Below, one piece after another: positions 23,650 to 32,776 of a stretch of DNA of 64,000 nt. Source of the stretch: Pseudomonadota bacterium (GTDB taxonomy: Bacteria; Desulfobacterota; Desulfarculia; Desulfarculales; Desulfarculaceae). How positions within the stretch are numbered: position 1 is the stretch's first letter; the number at the start of each line of letters is the position of its first letter. The translations under genes were made by a program, and so were the position numbers. Below the pieces are notes generated by a model, which saw only the letters and a program-made list of their open reading frames with translations, did no database searches and was not told where the DNA came from. The stretch lies in NCBI GenBank assembly GCA_018896025.1, contig JAHIND010000001.1, positions 1-64,000 of the forward strand, read 5' to 3'.

Positions 23650-24324
23650 TTAGTAGAACCAAGGTCCACCCCAGTTATCCATGGGATCCAGGGCGTCGAT
23701 GTTCATGTCGAAGCGGTGCACCGTCTCCACCCCATTGCTGATGATGGGCATGAGGATGGTGAGCTGGTTGGGCCAGTCGCCCTGGGAGATTTGGGGATCG
23801 GTGAGCGGAGCCAAGAGCCACTGTCCGTCCCGCTTTAGCTGGCGAGCCGGTTGCAGGGCGTCTTCGATGGTCTGGCCCGGACCCACCTGGGTGGGCTTAA
23901 GCATGCTAACCGGCGACCAGTAGGGCACGCCCTGGTGGGCCACGTTGTATTTGTAGCCCTGGCCGTTTATGTAATAGGTGTGAGCCCAGTCGATGGTGAT
24001 GGGCTGTTGGTTCATGTTCTTGAGCTTGACCTCGAAGTTGAACTCCCGCTCCGTGTCCAGGCGCAGTTGCACCTTGATGCCGCCGCTGCTGTCGCCCGCG
24101 CTGCCGCTGCTACCGCTGCCGCTGCTGCTGCCGCCGCCGCTGCTGTAGGTCCACTGGTTAAGTCCGGTGCCGTAGGTCATGGCCGCCTTGGGAAAGGCGG
24201 AAAGGTTCATGGTGGACTCGTCGCGGTAATACTCCGCCGCGGTGGGTCCGCCGCCACAGGCGAAAATAGTGGCCATGAGCGTGAGCAGGGCCAGGCCGAA
24301 GCCGGTGATGGACAAAGCGCGCAT
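23650..24324 (-). CDS. Predicted lipoprotein with Ser/Gly linker
   Basis: The 224-residue protein has a lipoprotein leader (SITGFGLALLTLMATIFAC, Cys23). A low-complexity linker of Ser and Gly at about residues 62-83 is encoded by GCT/GCC-type triplet runs. The following domain (from about 85) is rich in aromatic residues (IDWAHTYYINGQGY, HQGVPYWSPVSM, DNWGGPWFY at the C-terminus). No family recognised. It probably forms an operon with the lipoprotein at 23109-23636. The triplet-rich linker DNA (24085-24150) could be length-variable. Confidence 0.6.
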   Translation of the reverse strand: MRALSITGFGLALLTLMATIFACGGGPTAAEYYRDESTMNLSAFPKAAMTYGTGLNQWTYSSGGGSSSGSGSSGSAGDSSGGIKVQLRLDTEREFNFEVKLKNMNQQPITIDWAHTYYINGQGYKYNVAHQGVPYWSPVSMLKPTQVGPGQTIEDALQPARQLKRDGQWLLAPLTDPQISQGDWPNQLTILMPIISNGVETVHRFDMNIDALDPMDNWGGPWFY

Positions 24325-24446
24325 AACCTAACAGCTCCCTAGGGGTTCTCCCGCATAACAGCGGGTTATCCCTTTTAGCATGTTTTGAGGGCCCTGCCCA
24401 CAGGCCGGGAAGCCGGGGCGCAAAAAACAAGCGCCCGCGTTACTGG

Positions 24447-24512
24447 GGTAGTAGACCTACCCCGAGGACCGAGTGATGCCGACAACGCCGCCATGCGGGG
24501 GGTGGCGAAGCC
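24447..24512 (+). repeat. Dispersed palindromic repeat, partial copy F1 (right half)
   Basis: Right-half remnant with GGTAG-TAGAC-CTACC as a local hairpin, then CGAGGACCGAGTGATGCC and GGTGGCGAAGCC. It precedes full copy F2. Confidence 0.65.
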
Positions 24513-24514
24513 AC

Positions 24515-24637
24515 CCGGCACAGCCAGGCGGTGCTAGGCAAGGCGTCGGGCAAGCGAGACCCGCAGGCGTATATGCCAATACGCCGAGGAGGCGAGCGCC
24601 GCCCGCAACACAGCATAGCGCCGCCTGGTGAAGCCGG
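24515..24637 (+). repeat. Dispersed palindromic repeat, copy F2
   Basis: Full copy with CCGGCACAGCCAGGCGG and CCGCCTGGTGAAGCCGG ends and GGCGTAT/ATACGCC hairpin. It ends 1 nt from the cysK stop codon. Together with F1 it fills most of the 314-bp gap 24325-24638; the rest of that gap shows nothing further beyond the presumed promoter of the lipoprotein operon. Confidence 0.9.
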
Positions 24638-24638
24638 G

Positions 24639-25571
24639 TCAGTCCAGATACAGCTCGGTGGACTGGTAGCGTTCGCCGGTGCTGGGCAGCACCACCACGA
24701 TGGTCTTGCCCACGTTTTCCGGCCGCCGCGAGAGCTGCCAAGCGGCCCAGGTTGCCGCCCCGGAGCTGATGCCGCACAACAGGCCCTCCTGGCGGGCCAG
24801 CAAGCGGGCGGTGTCCATGGCCTGGCCGTTGCTCACGGTGACCACCTCGTCGATGATCCCGCGGTTGAGCACCTCGGGCACAAATCCCGCCCCGATGCCC
24901 TGAATCTTGTGGGGCCCGGGCTGGCCGCCGCTCAGCACCGGGCTGTCGGCGGGCTCCACGGCCACCGCCTTGAGCTCGGGCTTTTGGCTTTTGAGGTACT
25001 CGCCCGCCCCGGTGATGGTGCCCCCGGTGCCCACCCCGCACACCAGGATGTCCACCGCCCCGCCGGTGTCGCGCCAGATCTCGGGCCCGGTGGTGTTGCG
25101 GTGGACGGCCGGGTTGGCCGGGTTGGCGAACTGGTTGGGCATGAAGGCCTTGGGGCTCTCGGCCAAAATCTCCTGGGCCTTGTCGATGGCCCCCTTCATG
25201 CCCCCCGCCGCCGGGGTGAGCACCAGCTCGGCCCCCAGGTGTTTTAAGAGCTTGCGCCGCTCGATGCTCATGGACTCGGGCATGGTTAAGAGCAGGCGGT
25301 ATTTCTTCACCGCGCAGACAAAGGCCAGGCCGATGCCGGTGTTGCCGCTGGTGGGCTCCACGATGAGGGTGTCGTGATCGATCTTGCCCTCGGCCTCGGC
25401 CGCGCCGATCATGGACACCGCGATGCGGTCCTTCACCGAGCCCAGGGGGTTCTGGTACTCCAGCTTGGCCACCACCGGGGCCACCATGCCCGCCAGGCAG
25501 TTTTCGCTTAAGAGCACCAGAGGGGTGCCTCCCACCACGCGGATGACGTCGGGGTTGATGTTGGTGGTCAT
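24639..25571 (-). CDS. cysK: Cysteine synthase (O-acetylserine sulfhydrylase)
   Basis: This 310-residue PLP enzyme makes cysteine from O-acetylserine and sulfide. The PLP lysine is in [16 protein letters not shown], the substrate loop is [12 protein letters not shown], the phosphate-binding loop is [17 protein letters not shown], and [11 protein letters not shown] and GISSGAA follow. The length is normal. ATG 25571 overlaps the cysE stop as ATGA, indicating translational coupling and fitting the cysteine synthase complex that CysE and CysK form. In a sulfide-producing anaerobe this pair is the main route of sulfur assimilation. Confidence 0.96.
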   Translation of the reverse strand: MTTNINPDVIRVVGGTPLVLLSENCLAGMVAPVVAKLEYQNPLGSVKDRIAVSMIGAAEAEGKIDHDTLIVEPTSGNTGIGLAFVCAVKKYRLLLTMPESMSIERRKLLKHLGAELVLTPAAGGMKGAIDKAQEILAESPKAFMPNQFANPANPAVHRNTTGPEIWRDTGGAVDILVCGVGTGGTITGAGEYLKSQKPELKAVAVEPADSPVLSGGQPGPHKIQGIGAGFVPEVLNRGIIDEVVTVSNGQAMDTARLLARQEGLLCGISSGAATWAAWQLSRRPENVGKTIVVVLPSTGERYQSTELYLD

Positions 25572-26542
25572 GCTTTTTCCTTTCCGGCCCGCCTGGAGCC
25601 CACGTAAACCAGTTCCGGCTTTTCCACGAAGACCTTGGTGTCCGGGGGCACCGACTCGGTGAGCCACACGTTGCCCCCCACCACGCTGCGCGCCCCCACC
25701 ACGGTCTGGCCTCCCAGGATGGTGGCCCCGGAGTAGATGATCACGTTGTCCTCGATGGTGGGGTGGCGCTTGGCCCCGCGCAGGTTTTCCACCTGCTCCT
25801 TGGACAGGGACAGGGCCCCCAGGGTGACCCCCTGGTACAGGCGCACTTGGTCTCCGATCACCGCCGTCTCGCCGATGACCACCCCGGTGCCGTGGTCGAT
25901 GAAAAAGCTCTTGCCTATCTCGGCCCCCGGATGGATGTCGATGCCGGTCTGGGCATGGGCGTACTCGCTCATCATGCGCGGCAGCAGCGGCACCTCCAAG
26001 TGACGCAGCAGGTGGGCCAGGCGGTACACCGTGACCGCGAACAGGCCGGGGTAGGAGAAGATGATCTCGTCCACCCCGCCGCTGGCCGGGTCGCCCTCCT
26101 GGGCGGCGCGCACGTCCAGCGAAAGCAGGCGGCGTATCTCGGGCAGGCCCTGCACGAAGCCCAGGGCGGCCCGCTGGCCCCGGTCGCCGCAATGGGTGCA
26201 GCTCAGGTCGTGGCGGAAGCAGTCGTGGCGCACCGCCCAGGTGATCTGGTCGGCCACCAGCTCATAGAGCTCGGTCAGCTCCATGCCCATGTGGTACTCC
26301 AGGTTCACCTGCTCTATCTTGTGGCCGTCGAAATAACCGGGGAACAGGGCCTTGCGGGCCTTGGCCACGATGCGCTTGACCGCCTCCTGGCTGGGCAGGG
26401 GCACCGGGCTTATGTGCTCGAAACATTCCTGAGTGCCGCAGCTGGCCACCAGTTCCCGGACCACACCGGGCAGCTCCTGATGAAGCTCACGGGAAAGATC
26501 TTCTTCCAGCTTGCAGTTGTCCCCATTGGCGGGATCTGGCAT
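25568..26542 (-). CDS. cysE: Serine O-acetyltransferase
   Basis: The 324-residue enzyme acetylates serine with acetyl-CoA, feeding CysK. An N-terminal helical extension (about residues 1-180, including [26 protein letters not shown]) precedes the left-handed beta-helix acyltransferase domain with [26 protein letters not shown] and hexapeptide repeats ([35 protein letters not shown]). This long form resembles EpsC-type SATs rather than E. coli CysE. AAGGA lies upstream of ATG 26542. It is coupled to cysK by a 4-nt overlap. Confidence 0.93.
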   Translation of the reverse strand: MPDPANGDNCKLEEDLSRELHQELPGVVRELVASCGTQECFEHISPVPLPSQEAVKRIVAKARKALFPGYFDGHKIEQVNLEYHMGMELTELYELVADQITWAVRHDCFRHDLSCTHCGDRGQRAALGFVQGLPEIRRLLSLDVRAAQEGDPASGGVDEIIFSYPGLFAVTVYRLAHLLRHLEVPLLPRMMSEYAHAQTGIDIHPGAEIGKSFFIDHGTGVVIGETAVIGDQVRLYQGVTLGALSLSKEQVENLRGAKRHPTIEDNVIIYSGATILGGQTVVGARSVVGGNVWLTESVPPDTKVFVEKPELVYVGSRRAGKEKA

Positions 26543-26611
26543 GGCCGCATCCTTTCCTGCCCCCTGAGGGTAACGGTAGGGCTTCTAATTTTTCAGGATA
26601 GCACAGGAGAA

Positions 26612-27403
26612 TTATTCGGAGGAGGCCCCGCGAACCAGGTACTTGCGGGCCACGTCCTGCCACAGGCGGCACTCTGGCTCCAGCCCGTTGATGGTGGGAC
26701 CGGTGGCCACTTGCTGCAGGAGCTGCTGGGCCTTGGCGTCTTCGCCTTCGTGATGATACAGCTCGGCCAGGTAGAGGTGGTTGAGCCAGTAATGGGGGCC
26801 CCGGTCGATGGCCTGCTTGTAGTGCTCTTCGGCCTTGTCGTTGTCCCCGCCGATGAAAAAGGGCAGCTTGCTGTAGATGCGCCCCAAAACCCGGTCGGCC
26901 CCGCCGTGGCAATAGGTGGGGTCCATGGTGAGCAGCAGGCGCATGTTGGCCCGGGCCTGCTTGACCAGGCTAAGGGCCTCGGTGATGGGGGCCACGGTGG
27001 CCAGCATGCCCTGGCCCACGCCCAGCCAGTAAACCGGTCCGGGGTCTGAGGGATGGGCCTTGCGGGCCTGCCCGGCCACGGTGATCATTTCGCGGAAAAA
27101 GGGTTCGTCCTTGGGCGACTCGGATTGGGCCCCTATCCACACCAGCAGCTCGCACTGCTTGAGGGAGGCGTCCAGGTCTTCGGGGGTGCAGGAGAGGATT
27201 TCGCGGTAGGCTTCCACCGCCCTGGCGGCAACGTCCATATCGGCGCGCTGCTCGTAAAAGGCCTGAGCCATGGCGGCCAGTTGCACCGGGACGTCCTGGG
27301 CCCGGGCCCAGGAGCCGCCGCCCGCCAACAGGGCCACGACCATGGCCGCCATCAGCCAGCGGACCGGCAAACCATGACCGGTTTTATAAAAGCCGCAATG
27401 CAA
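26612..27403 (-). CDS. Exported TPR-like protein (TatT-type, tentative)
   Basis: This 263-residue protein has a signal peptide (LMAAMVVALLAGGGSWARA) and then helical repeats of TPR character, with RVLGRIYSKLPFFIGGDNDKAEEHYKQAIDRGPHY and LYLAELYHHEGEDAKAQQLL. The GGD-x-x-KAEEHYKQA block resembles TRAP-associated TatT proteins, but there is no TRAP system beside it, so the name is tentative. The annotated start is TTG 27403; a TTG nearer the leader (just before PVRWLMAAM) is equally possible. Periplasmic location is likely. Confidence 0.6.
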   Translation of the reverse strand: MHCGFYKTGHGLPVRWLMAAMVVALLAGGGSWARAQDVPVQLAAMAQAFYEQRADMDVAARAVEAYREILSCTPEDLDASLKQCELLVWIGAQSESPKDEPFFREMITVAGQARKAHPSDPGPVYWLGVGQGMLATVAPITEALSLVKQARANMRLLLTMDPTYCHGGADRVLGRIYSKLPFFIGGDNDKAEEHYKQAIDRGPHYWLNHLYLAELYHHEGEDAKAQQLLQQVATGPTINGLEPECRLWQDVARKYLVRGASSE

Positions 27404-27481
27404 AAAAGCCCTCGCGGTGATTGAGTGACAAACTATATTTAAACTTAAATTTTACCCTCCTCACCGGGAGGGTCAAGCTTT

Positions 27482-28135
27482 TTAAAACATCCCGCTCACC
27501 GACCAGGCTATGGCGAACTGGCCCCCGTAGTACAGGGGCAGGCCCACCAGGCGGTTGTCCCAGCCTGGCTTCTTGAAGCGGTCGCGGGCCACGCACAAGT
27601 CGCTGAGATAAAAGGCCAAGGCCCCGCCGAAGATAAGCCAGGCCTCCCGCCGGGGCAGGGCTAGGTTGAATACCGCCGCCTCGGCGGCCAACACCATCAA
27701 AGTGATGACCACCACGTAGGCCAGCACCGGCAGGAGCATCTTGCCCAGGCTGGAGCGCAGCCACAAAAAGACCAGGCCGCTCAACGCGCAGATGGCCAAA
27801 AAGCCGGGGCGGAACCAGCCGCCCGGTCCGGTGAGCCCGGCAAAGGCCACCACGTAGGCCACATGGCCCAGAAGAAAGGAAACCAGCCCTGCCCTGAAAG
27901 GGGCGTCGCCCTTCAGGGCCAGGCACACGTCGCCTATGAGCCCCAGGATCAGCCCGGCAAGCACCAGGTAGAAGTAATGGGACTGGGCATGGGGCGTGAG
28001 CAGGGCGCTCAATACGAACAGGGCCGACAAGGGGGTCTTGAAGGCCAGCACCCGGCCGGGCCGCTGTTCGCGCTCGGCCCAGATCAGGCCCAGCAGGAGC
28101 AGGACGGCGGGTATCAATAGATAGGTTGCGATCAT
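27482..28135 (-). CDS. YhhN family membrane protein (lysoplasmalogenase-like)
   Basis: The 217-residue protein has about seven to eight hydrophobic segments and the YhhN/TMEM86 features GLIGDVCLALKGD, FLLGHVAYVVAFAG and YLSDLCVARDRF. The characterised eukaryotic member TMEM86B hydrolyses lysoplasmalogens; plasmalogens occur in many anaerobes, but bacterial function is largely assumed. ATG 28135 has GGGAGGGGG about 4 nt upstream; a longer frame is non-membrane filler. Divergent from the FUSC gene. Confidence 0.82.
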   Translation of the reverse strand: MIATYLLIPAVLLLLGLIWAEREQRPGRVLAFKTPLSALFVLSALLTPHAQSHYFYLVLAGLILGLIGDVCLALKGDAPFRAGLVSFLLGHVAYVVAFAGLTGPGGWFRPGFLAICALSGLVFLWLRSSLGKMLLPVLAYVVVITLMVLAAEAAVFNLALPRREAWLIFGGALAFYLSDLCVARDRFKKPGWDNRLVGLPLYYGGQFAIAWSVSGMF

Positions 28136-28290
28136 ATTCCCCCTCCCAGGTCGCGGACGCTGGGCCAATGTAGCACGGCCGGGCGGGGATTGTAAGGCCG
28201 GGTGGCCACAAGCCGATTGCCCCGGCTCCGTCATGCGGCTAACATGGCCCCACCAGGCGCGGGGCCGCGCCTTGAGCAAACGGGGGAATC

Positions 28291-30492
28291 ATGGCCGGAG
28301 CGGGTCTGCGCCTAAAAAACTTCTACCAACAACACACCAAGCCCCACTACCCTTCCCTGCTGGTGGCCCGGCGCAGCCTCAAGATCATGGTGGCCATGGT
28401 TCTGAGCCTGCTCATTTTGCAGCCCTGGCCCCACCTGATGACCTGGGGCCCCCTGGCCGCCTTTTTGCTCTGCCAGGTTCCTCCGGGCCTGCCCCTGGCC
28501 GCCCGCCGCAAAGCCATGCTGGTCTTGACCCTGTTCACCGCCCTGCTCATGCCCCTGGCCACTCTGGCCGCCGACGGGGTGGCCCTGCCCACTCTTTTCG
28601 TGATCCTGGCCACCTTTGCCGCCTTTTGGGGGGCAGCCCTGGGCCCGGCCTACGGCGCCTGCGGCCTGTGGGCCCTGCTGTTGGTGGTGGTGGCCCTGGG
28701 CAAGCCCGCCCCCCTGGACGAGGGCCTGGCGCGGGCGGCGGCGGTGGCCCTGGGCGGGGGGCTGTGTTGGTGTTTCCAGTTCCTGGTGCTCCCCATACGG
28801 CCACGCCAGATATACAGCGCCGCCCTGGGGCTGGCCCTAGAGAACCTGGACCAGCTCTGGACGCTGCTGGAAGAGGGCTATCCCCAAGGGAAAGTGGACC
28901 CCAAGCGCCTGGAGGAGTTGAAGAGCGGAGCGCTCACCGCCCTGCACCGGCTCAGGGGCATACCCCAGTTTTTGGAGCTGCCTTCGGAAAAAGTGGGTGG
29001 CTCCACCCAGGCGGTGCTGGCCCTGGGCCTGGACCTGGTGCGGGTCTATGAAAACCTGCTGGCCCTTTGGCAGGTGCGCCAGTTGGCCGCGGACTGGCCC
29101 CTGTTCCAAACCCACCAGGAGCAGCTTCTCCAGGGGCTGGCCCAGTCCCATGGGCTGCTCCGGGAGGTGCGCCAGGCCCAGGCGGGCAGCAACCGGCGGC
29201 CCGACCCCACGGCGGTGATCGACGGCCTGGCCCGGCAGGTGGCCAAGCTGCGCGGGCAGGCCCAGGAGAACGAAGACAAGCGCTCGGTGGGCGATTACGT
29301 GGCGGTGACCAACTCCCTGACCGCCCTGGTTTCCCTGGCCAGGGACCTGGGTCGGGCCGAGGGCCAGCGCCGGGCCTTGGAGCTGTTGCAGCTTCCCGCC
29401 CAGCACCGCGCCGCGCCCAGCCAGTTCCGGACCCGCCTGAGGCAGGAGCTGCGCCTGGACTCTCCCATCCTCCGCTCCTCCCTGCAGGCCTCGGTGGCCG
29501 CCGGGGTGGGCATGGTGCTCATCAAGACCCTGAACCTGCACAACGGCTACTGGGTGGTGCTGTTCGCCCTGCTGGTGGTCAAGCCGGACCTGGGCTCCAC
29601 CCTGGCCATGGGCAAGAGGCGCGTTATCGGCACCGTCCTGGGCGCGGCGGCAGCCATCTTTTTCCTGCTGGAGGTGGCCTCCAGCGGCCCTATCTACAAC
29701 CTCACCGCCTTGGCCGGGGCCTACGCCACCCTGTTTCTGATGAGCTTCCCCCACCCGGTGCTCACCGGAGGGGTGAGCTGCTTCACCATGTTGCTGCTCT
29801 CCTCCGCCATGAGCCCCCTGGGCTGGGAGCTGGGTTTCTGGCGCATGGGCGAGGTGGCCCTGGCGGTGGCCATCGGCCTGGGCGCGGCCAGTTTCATCTG
29901 GCCCAACCGGGCCAGCCGCCGCATGCGCCAGGAAGCGGCCCAGGTGCTGGAGCAGTTGGCCGCCTTCCTGGATCAGGCCACCAAGGAATACCTGGCCGGG
30001 GACATGAACCCCGACTCCCTGGGCCCGGCCCGCCAAAAGCTGCAAGCGGCCTTGGACCAGCTCCGCGCCAGCTACCAGGCCGCGGGCCTGGAGCCGGGGC
30101 GCAACCCGGCCCTGGCCCGGCGCTTCGGCGAGGTTATCGAGCATGAGGCCCACTTGTTCGACCAGATGCTGGCCCTGGAGGCCGCCGCCGGGCGGAGCCG
30201 CCCCCAGGGGGTGCAGACCCGGCTGGAGCCCCAGCTGAGCGCCCTGAGCGGCCGGATACAAGCCGCCATGCTCGCCATGGGCGAGTCCTTGGCCAAGTCC
30301 AAGCGCCCCCGCCACCTGCCGGACCTGGTCCAGGCCCACGCCGCCGTGTCCCAGCGCATGGGCCAGGTGGGGGCCCAGATTCACGGCCAGCCGGGCCGCC
30401 TGACCCTGTCGTCCTTCCTGTGGGAGCTGCGCCAGATGGAGCGCGAGGTGGAAGGAGCCGCCACGGTGGTTACTTCCCTGGCCTCATCTTAA
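28291..30492 (+). CDS. FUSC family inner-membrane protein
   Basis: This 733-residue protein has two membrane blocks (about residues 28-170 and 400-545, each with roughly six hydrophobic segments) and two cytoplasmic helical domains, the layout of FUSC/YccS/AaeB-like proteins implicated in export of aromatic acids and other small molecules. Diagnostic is LHNGYWVVLFALLVVKPDLGSTLAMGKRRVIGTVLGA at the start of the second block. No partner membrane-fusion protein is adjacent. The 3' end contains the first of two TACC-N4-GGTA elements just after the stop codon. Confidence 0.82.
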   Translation: MAGAGLRLKNFYQQHTKPHYPSLLVARRSLKIMVAMVLSLLILQPWPHLMTWGPLAAFLLCQVPPGLPLAARRKAMLVLTLFTALLMPLATLAADGVALPTLFVILATFAAFWGAALGPAYGACGLWALLLVVVALGKPAPLDEGLARAAAVALGGGLCWCFQFLVLPIRPRQIYSAALGLALENLDQLWTLLEEGYPQGKVDPKRLEELKSGALTALHRLRGIPQFLELPSEKVGGSTQAVLALGLDLVRVYENLLALWQVRQLAADWPLFQTHQEQLLQGLAQSHGLLREVRQAQAGSNRRPDPTAVIDGLARQVAKLRGQAQENEDKRSVGDYVAVTNSLTALVSLARDLGRAEGQRRALELLQLPAQHRAAPSQFRTRLRQELRLDSPILRSSLQASVAAGVGMVLIKTLNLHNGYWVVLFALLVVKPDLGSTLAMGKRRVIGTVLGAAAAIFFLLEVASSGPIYNLTALAGAYATLFLMSFPHPVLTGGVSCFTMLLLSSAMSPLGWELGFWRMGEVALAVAIGLGAASFIWPNRASRRMRQEAAQVLEQLAAFLDQATKEYLAGDMNPDSLGPARQKLQAALDQLRASYQAAGLEPGRNPALARRFGEVIEHEAHLFDQMLALEAAAGRSRPQGVQTRLEPQLSALSGRIQAAMLAMGESLAKSKRPRHLPDLVQAHAAVSQRMGQVGAQIHGQPGRLTLSSFLWELRQMEREVEGAATVVTSLASS

Positions 30493-30497
30493 AAACC

Positions 30498-30509
30498 TAC
30501 CGATTGGTA
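30498..30509. promoter_or_regulatory. TACC-N4-GGTA element (distal)
   Basis: TACCGATTGGTA just after the FUSC stop codon. It shares CCTACC-N-ATTGGTA with the element at 30784. It may be a second activator site or part of the FUSC 3' region. Confidence 0.35.
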
Positions 30510-30783
30510 CATACGCACCGCTTACCTACATTTTGGTGTCTTCCGATTTTGCAAGCCATAACACCCGCCCCCAAGACCGGCCGAGGCGCGATTCCACGCC
30601 CCCTTCGTCCGCGCCGCCTAAGAGCCTTGCAGGTCAACTTATTGATATAACTTTTTATTTATTTTAAGTTCCCCGGGAAGCCGGGCCCATGTCCATGGCC
30701 ATCCACGACCCCGGCGCTTTGACCGGGCCGGGCTGGGCCGTCTAAATTTTTCCACCAAACGGTAGCATTAACTAAAAATGTCC

Positions 30784-30795
30784 TACCTATTGGTA
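30784..30795. promoter_or_regulatory. TACC-N4-GGTA element, candidate enhancer for amtB
   Basis: TACCTATTGGTA is an inverted repeat centred about 130 bp upstream of the predicted sigma-54 start site, the usual position for an NtrC-type activator. It differs from the enteric NtrC consensus, so the activator is uncertain. Confidence 0.45.
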
Positions 30796-30891
30796 TCTTT
30801 ATTTTTTACATTTTTGCAGATTTTTGCGGCACCGAAGGCTTTATCCCCGTGTTGCCAGGCTCTTAGGCCCCACCGCCCTAAACCGGGAAAG

Positions 30892-30908
30892 TTGGTATAG
30901 AGCTTGCG
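30892..30908 (+). promoter_or_regulatory. Sigma-54 promoter of amtB-glnK
   Basis: TTGGTATAGAGCTTGCG matches the -24/-12 consensus: GG (30894-30895) and GC (30906-30907) are separated by exactly 10 nt. Transcription should begin near 30919, 90 nt before amtB. Confidence 0.8.
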
Positions 30909-31008
30909 TTAGTGCCCCGCGAGGAATAGTCGCGCCGGTTTGGGGTCATGGTGGCCCGGGCCTGGGGAGAGGCTCCCGGCATAAAATTTAGCGTGTGAGG
31001 AGGGAATC

Positions 31009-32232
31009 ATGGCCAACCTCAACACGGGCGACACCGCCTGGTTGTTGGTCTGTTGTTCGCTGGTTCTGCTGATGACTCCGGGGCTGGCCTTTTTTTACGG
31101 CGGCATGGTGCGCCGCAAGAACATCCTGTCCACCCTGACCCTGAGCTACGTGTTCATGGCCCTCATCGGGGTGCAGTGGCTCTTGTTCGGCTACTCCCTG
31201 TCCTTTGGCAAGGACATCGGGGGCATCATCGGGGGGCTGAACTACCTGGGCTTTATGAACGTGGGCGCCGCGCCCAACCCTGAATACAGCTCCAGCATCC
31301 CCCACCAGCTTTTCGCCACCTACCAGATGATGTTCGCGGTGATCACCCCGGCGCTGATCACCGGGGCCTTTGTGGAGCGCATCCGCTTCAAGTCCTTTTT
31401 GCTCTTCGGCATCATCTGGGCCACCCTGGTCTACGATCCCCTGTGCCACTGGGTGTGGGGCGCGGGCGGCTGGCTGCGGGAAATGGGCGTGCTGGACTTC
31501 GCCGGAGGCACCGTGGTCCACGTGGCCGCCGGTTGCTCGGCCCTGGCCTTCGCCATGGTCATCGGCCCGCGCAAGGGCTTCGGCCACATCCCCCTGGAGC
31601 CGCACAGCATCCCCTACACCGTGCTGGGGGCCGGCCTGCTATGGGTGGGCTGGTTCGGCTTCAACGGGGGCAGCGCCCTGGCGGCCAACGGCGTGGCGGT
31701 CAACGCCCTTTTGGCCACCAACACCTCCGGGGCCGCCGCCGGGCTGGTGTGGATGCTTTTGTCCTGGCTGGATGGCCGCCCCTCCACCCTGGGCCTGGTC
31801 ACCGGCATGGTGGTGGGCCTGGCCGCGGTCACTCCGGCCTCGGGCTTCGTCTCGCCCATGGCCGCCCTGGTCATCGGAGCGGTGGCCGCGCCCATCAGCT
31901 ACTACACCATCCGCTTCCGGGAGCAGCGGGGCCTGGACGAGTCCCTGGACGTGTTCGCCTGCCACGGCATGGCCTCCACCTGGGGCATGATCGCCACCGG
32001 CCTGTTCGCCACCACGGCCGTCAACCCCGGCGGGGCCAACGGCCTGTTCCACGGCAATCCCTCCCAGTTGGGGGTGCAAATTTTGGCCACGGTGGTTACC
32101 ATGATCTTCTCCTTCGGCGTCACCTACGTGGTGGCCAAGGCGCTGAACATGAGCATCGGCCTCAAGGTGGGCCTGCACGAAGAAGAAGTTGGCCTTGACA
32201 TCAGCGGCCACGGTGAACGAGCTTATTCCTAG
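31009..32232 (+). CDS. amtB: Ammonium transporter
   Basis: The 407-residue Amt/Rh channel conducts ammonium into the cell and has eleven expected transmembrane helices. The twin pore histidines are His171 (FAGGTVVHVAAG) and His319 (LDVFACHGMAS). Other markers are LAFFYGGMVRRKN near the N-terminus and WFGFNGGSALAANG. It lacks a long cleavable signal. GAGGAGGGAATC precedes the ATG. It is co-transcribed with glnK 21 nt downstream under the sigma-54 promoter, so expression should rise under nitrogen limitation. Confidence 0.96.
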   Translation: MANLNTGDTAWLLVCCSLVLLMTPGLAFFYGGMVRRKNILSTLTLSYVFMALIGVQWLLFGYSLSFGKDIGGIIGGLNYLGFMNVGAAPNPEYSSSIPHQLFATYQMMFAVITPALITGAFVERIRFKSFLLFGIIWATLVYDPLCHWVWGAGGWLREMGVLDFAGGTVVHVAAGCSALAFAMVIGPRKGFGHIPLEPHSIPYTVLGAGLLWVGWFGFNGGSALAANGVAVNALLATNTSGAAAGLVWMLLSWLDGRPSTLGLVTGMVVGLAAVTPASGFVSPMAALVIGAVAAPISYYTIRFREQRGLDESLDVFACHGMASTWGMIATGLFATTAVNPGGANGLFHGNPSQLGVQILATVVTMIFSFGVTYVVAKALNMSIGLKVGLHEEEVGLDISGHGERAYS

Positions 32233-32253
32233 GGGTTAAGGGAGGTCTAAGTC

Positions 32254-32649
32254 ATGCTTAAGAAGATCGAGGCCATCATCCGCGAGGACAAGCTCAACGA
32301 CGTCAAGGACGCCCTGCACGAAATCGGCATCCGGGGCATGAACGTCTTCGAGATTCGCGGCCAGGGCCGTCAGGGAGGCATCACCCTGGCCGGGCGCTCG
32401 GGCACCTACCAGGTAGACATGCTGCCCAAAATGCAGATGAACATCATCCTTAGCGAAGACAACGTGGACGAGACCATCGAGGCCATCCTGCGCGGCGGCC
32501 GCACCGGCAACGCCGGGGACGGGCTCATCTTCGTTTACCCGGTGGACGAGGTGGTGCGCATCCGCACCGGCGAGCGGGGCCACGAGGCGGTGATGTACCC
32601 CGGCGACATCGACGAAAAAAAAGGCCGGGGCAAAAGCAAGGCTTCCTAG
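32254..32649 (+). CDS. glnK: PII nitrogen regulatory protein (GlnK type)
   Basis: This 131-residue PII signal protein binds ATP/ADP and 2-oxoglutarate and plugs AmtB. The T-loop runs GRQGGITLAGRSGTYQVDMLPK, with Tyr52 aligned to the uridylylated Tyr51 of enteric PII. The B-loop is GGRTGNAGDGLIFVYPV and the C-loop RIRTGERGHEAV. A charged tail (EKKGRGKSK) extends beyond the usual 112 residues. GGAGG lies 8 nt before the start. Pairing with amtB makes GlnK the natural assignment. Confidence 0.95.
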   Translation: MLKKIEAIIREDKLNDVKDALHEIGIRGMNVFEIRGQGRQGGITLAGRSGTYQVDMLPKMQMNIILSEDNVDETIEAILRGGRTGNAGDGLIFVYPVDEVVRIRTGERGHEAVMYPGDIDEKKGRGKSKAS

Positions 32650-32776
32650 AAGCGCCGAAACCTATGATCGCGCGGCGGGGCGGGGCCGAGAGGTCCGGCC
32701 CCGCCTTTTTGCCCCATGTGGCCGGTGGGGGTACACTTAGCCGAATTTTTTCCTGATTCCCCGATGGGAGCGCGGC

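Larger units (their letters stand above)
30493..31008 (+). other. Long regulatory intergenic region upstream of amtB
   Basis: This 516-bp gap has several AT-rich tracts in otherwise GC-rich DNA (30640-30670, 30745-30830). It contains a sigma-54 promoter near its end and two TACC-N4-GGTA elements (30498-30509 and 30784-30795). I see no credible reading frame or tRNA in it. Confidence 0.7.

Noticed and set aside
25572..26192. Fused frame joining cysK to an upstream 200-residue extension
   Set aside because: The extension is the alternate frame of cysE; the ATGA overlap at 25568-25571 defines separate genes.
32254..32649. PII protein lacking the uridylylated tyrosine
   Set aside because: The LYR tyrosine of the T-loop is replaced, but alignment by the conserved N-terminus puts Tyr52 on Tyr51 of enteric PII, so the modification site is present.
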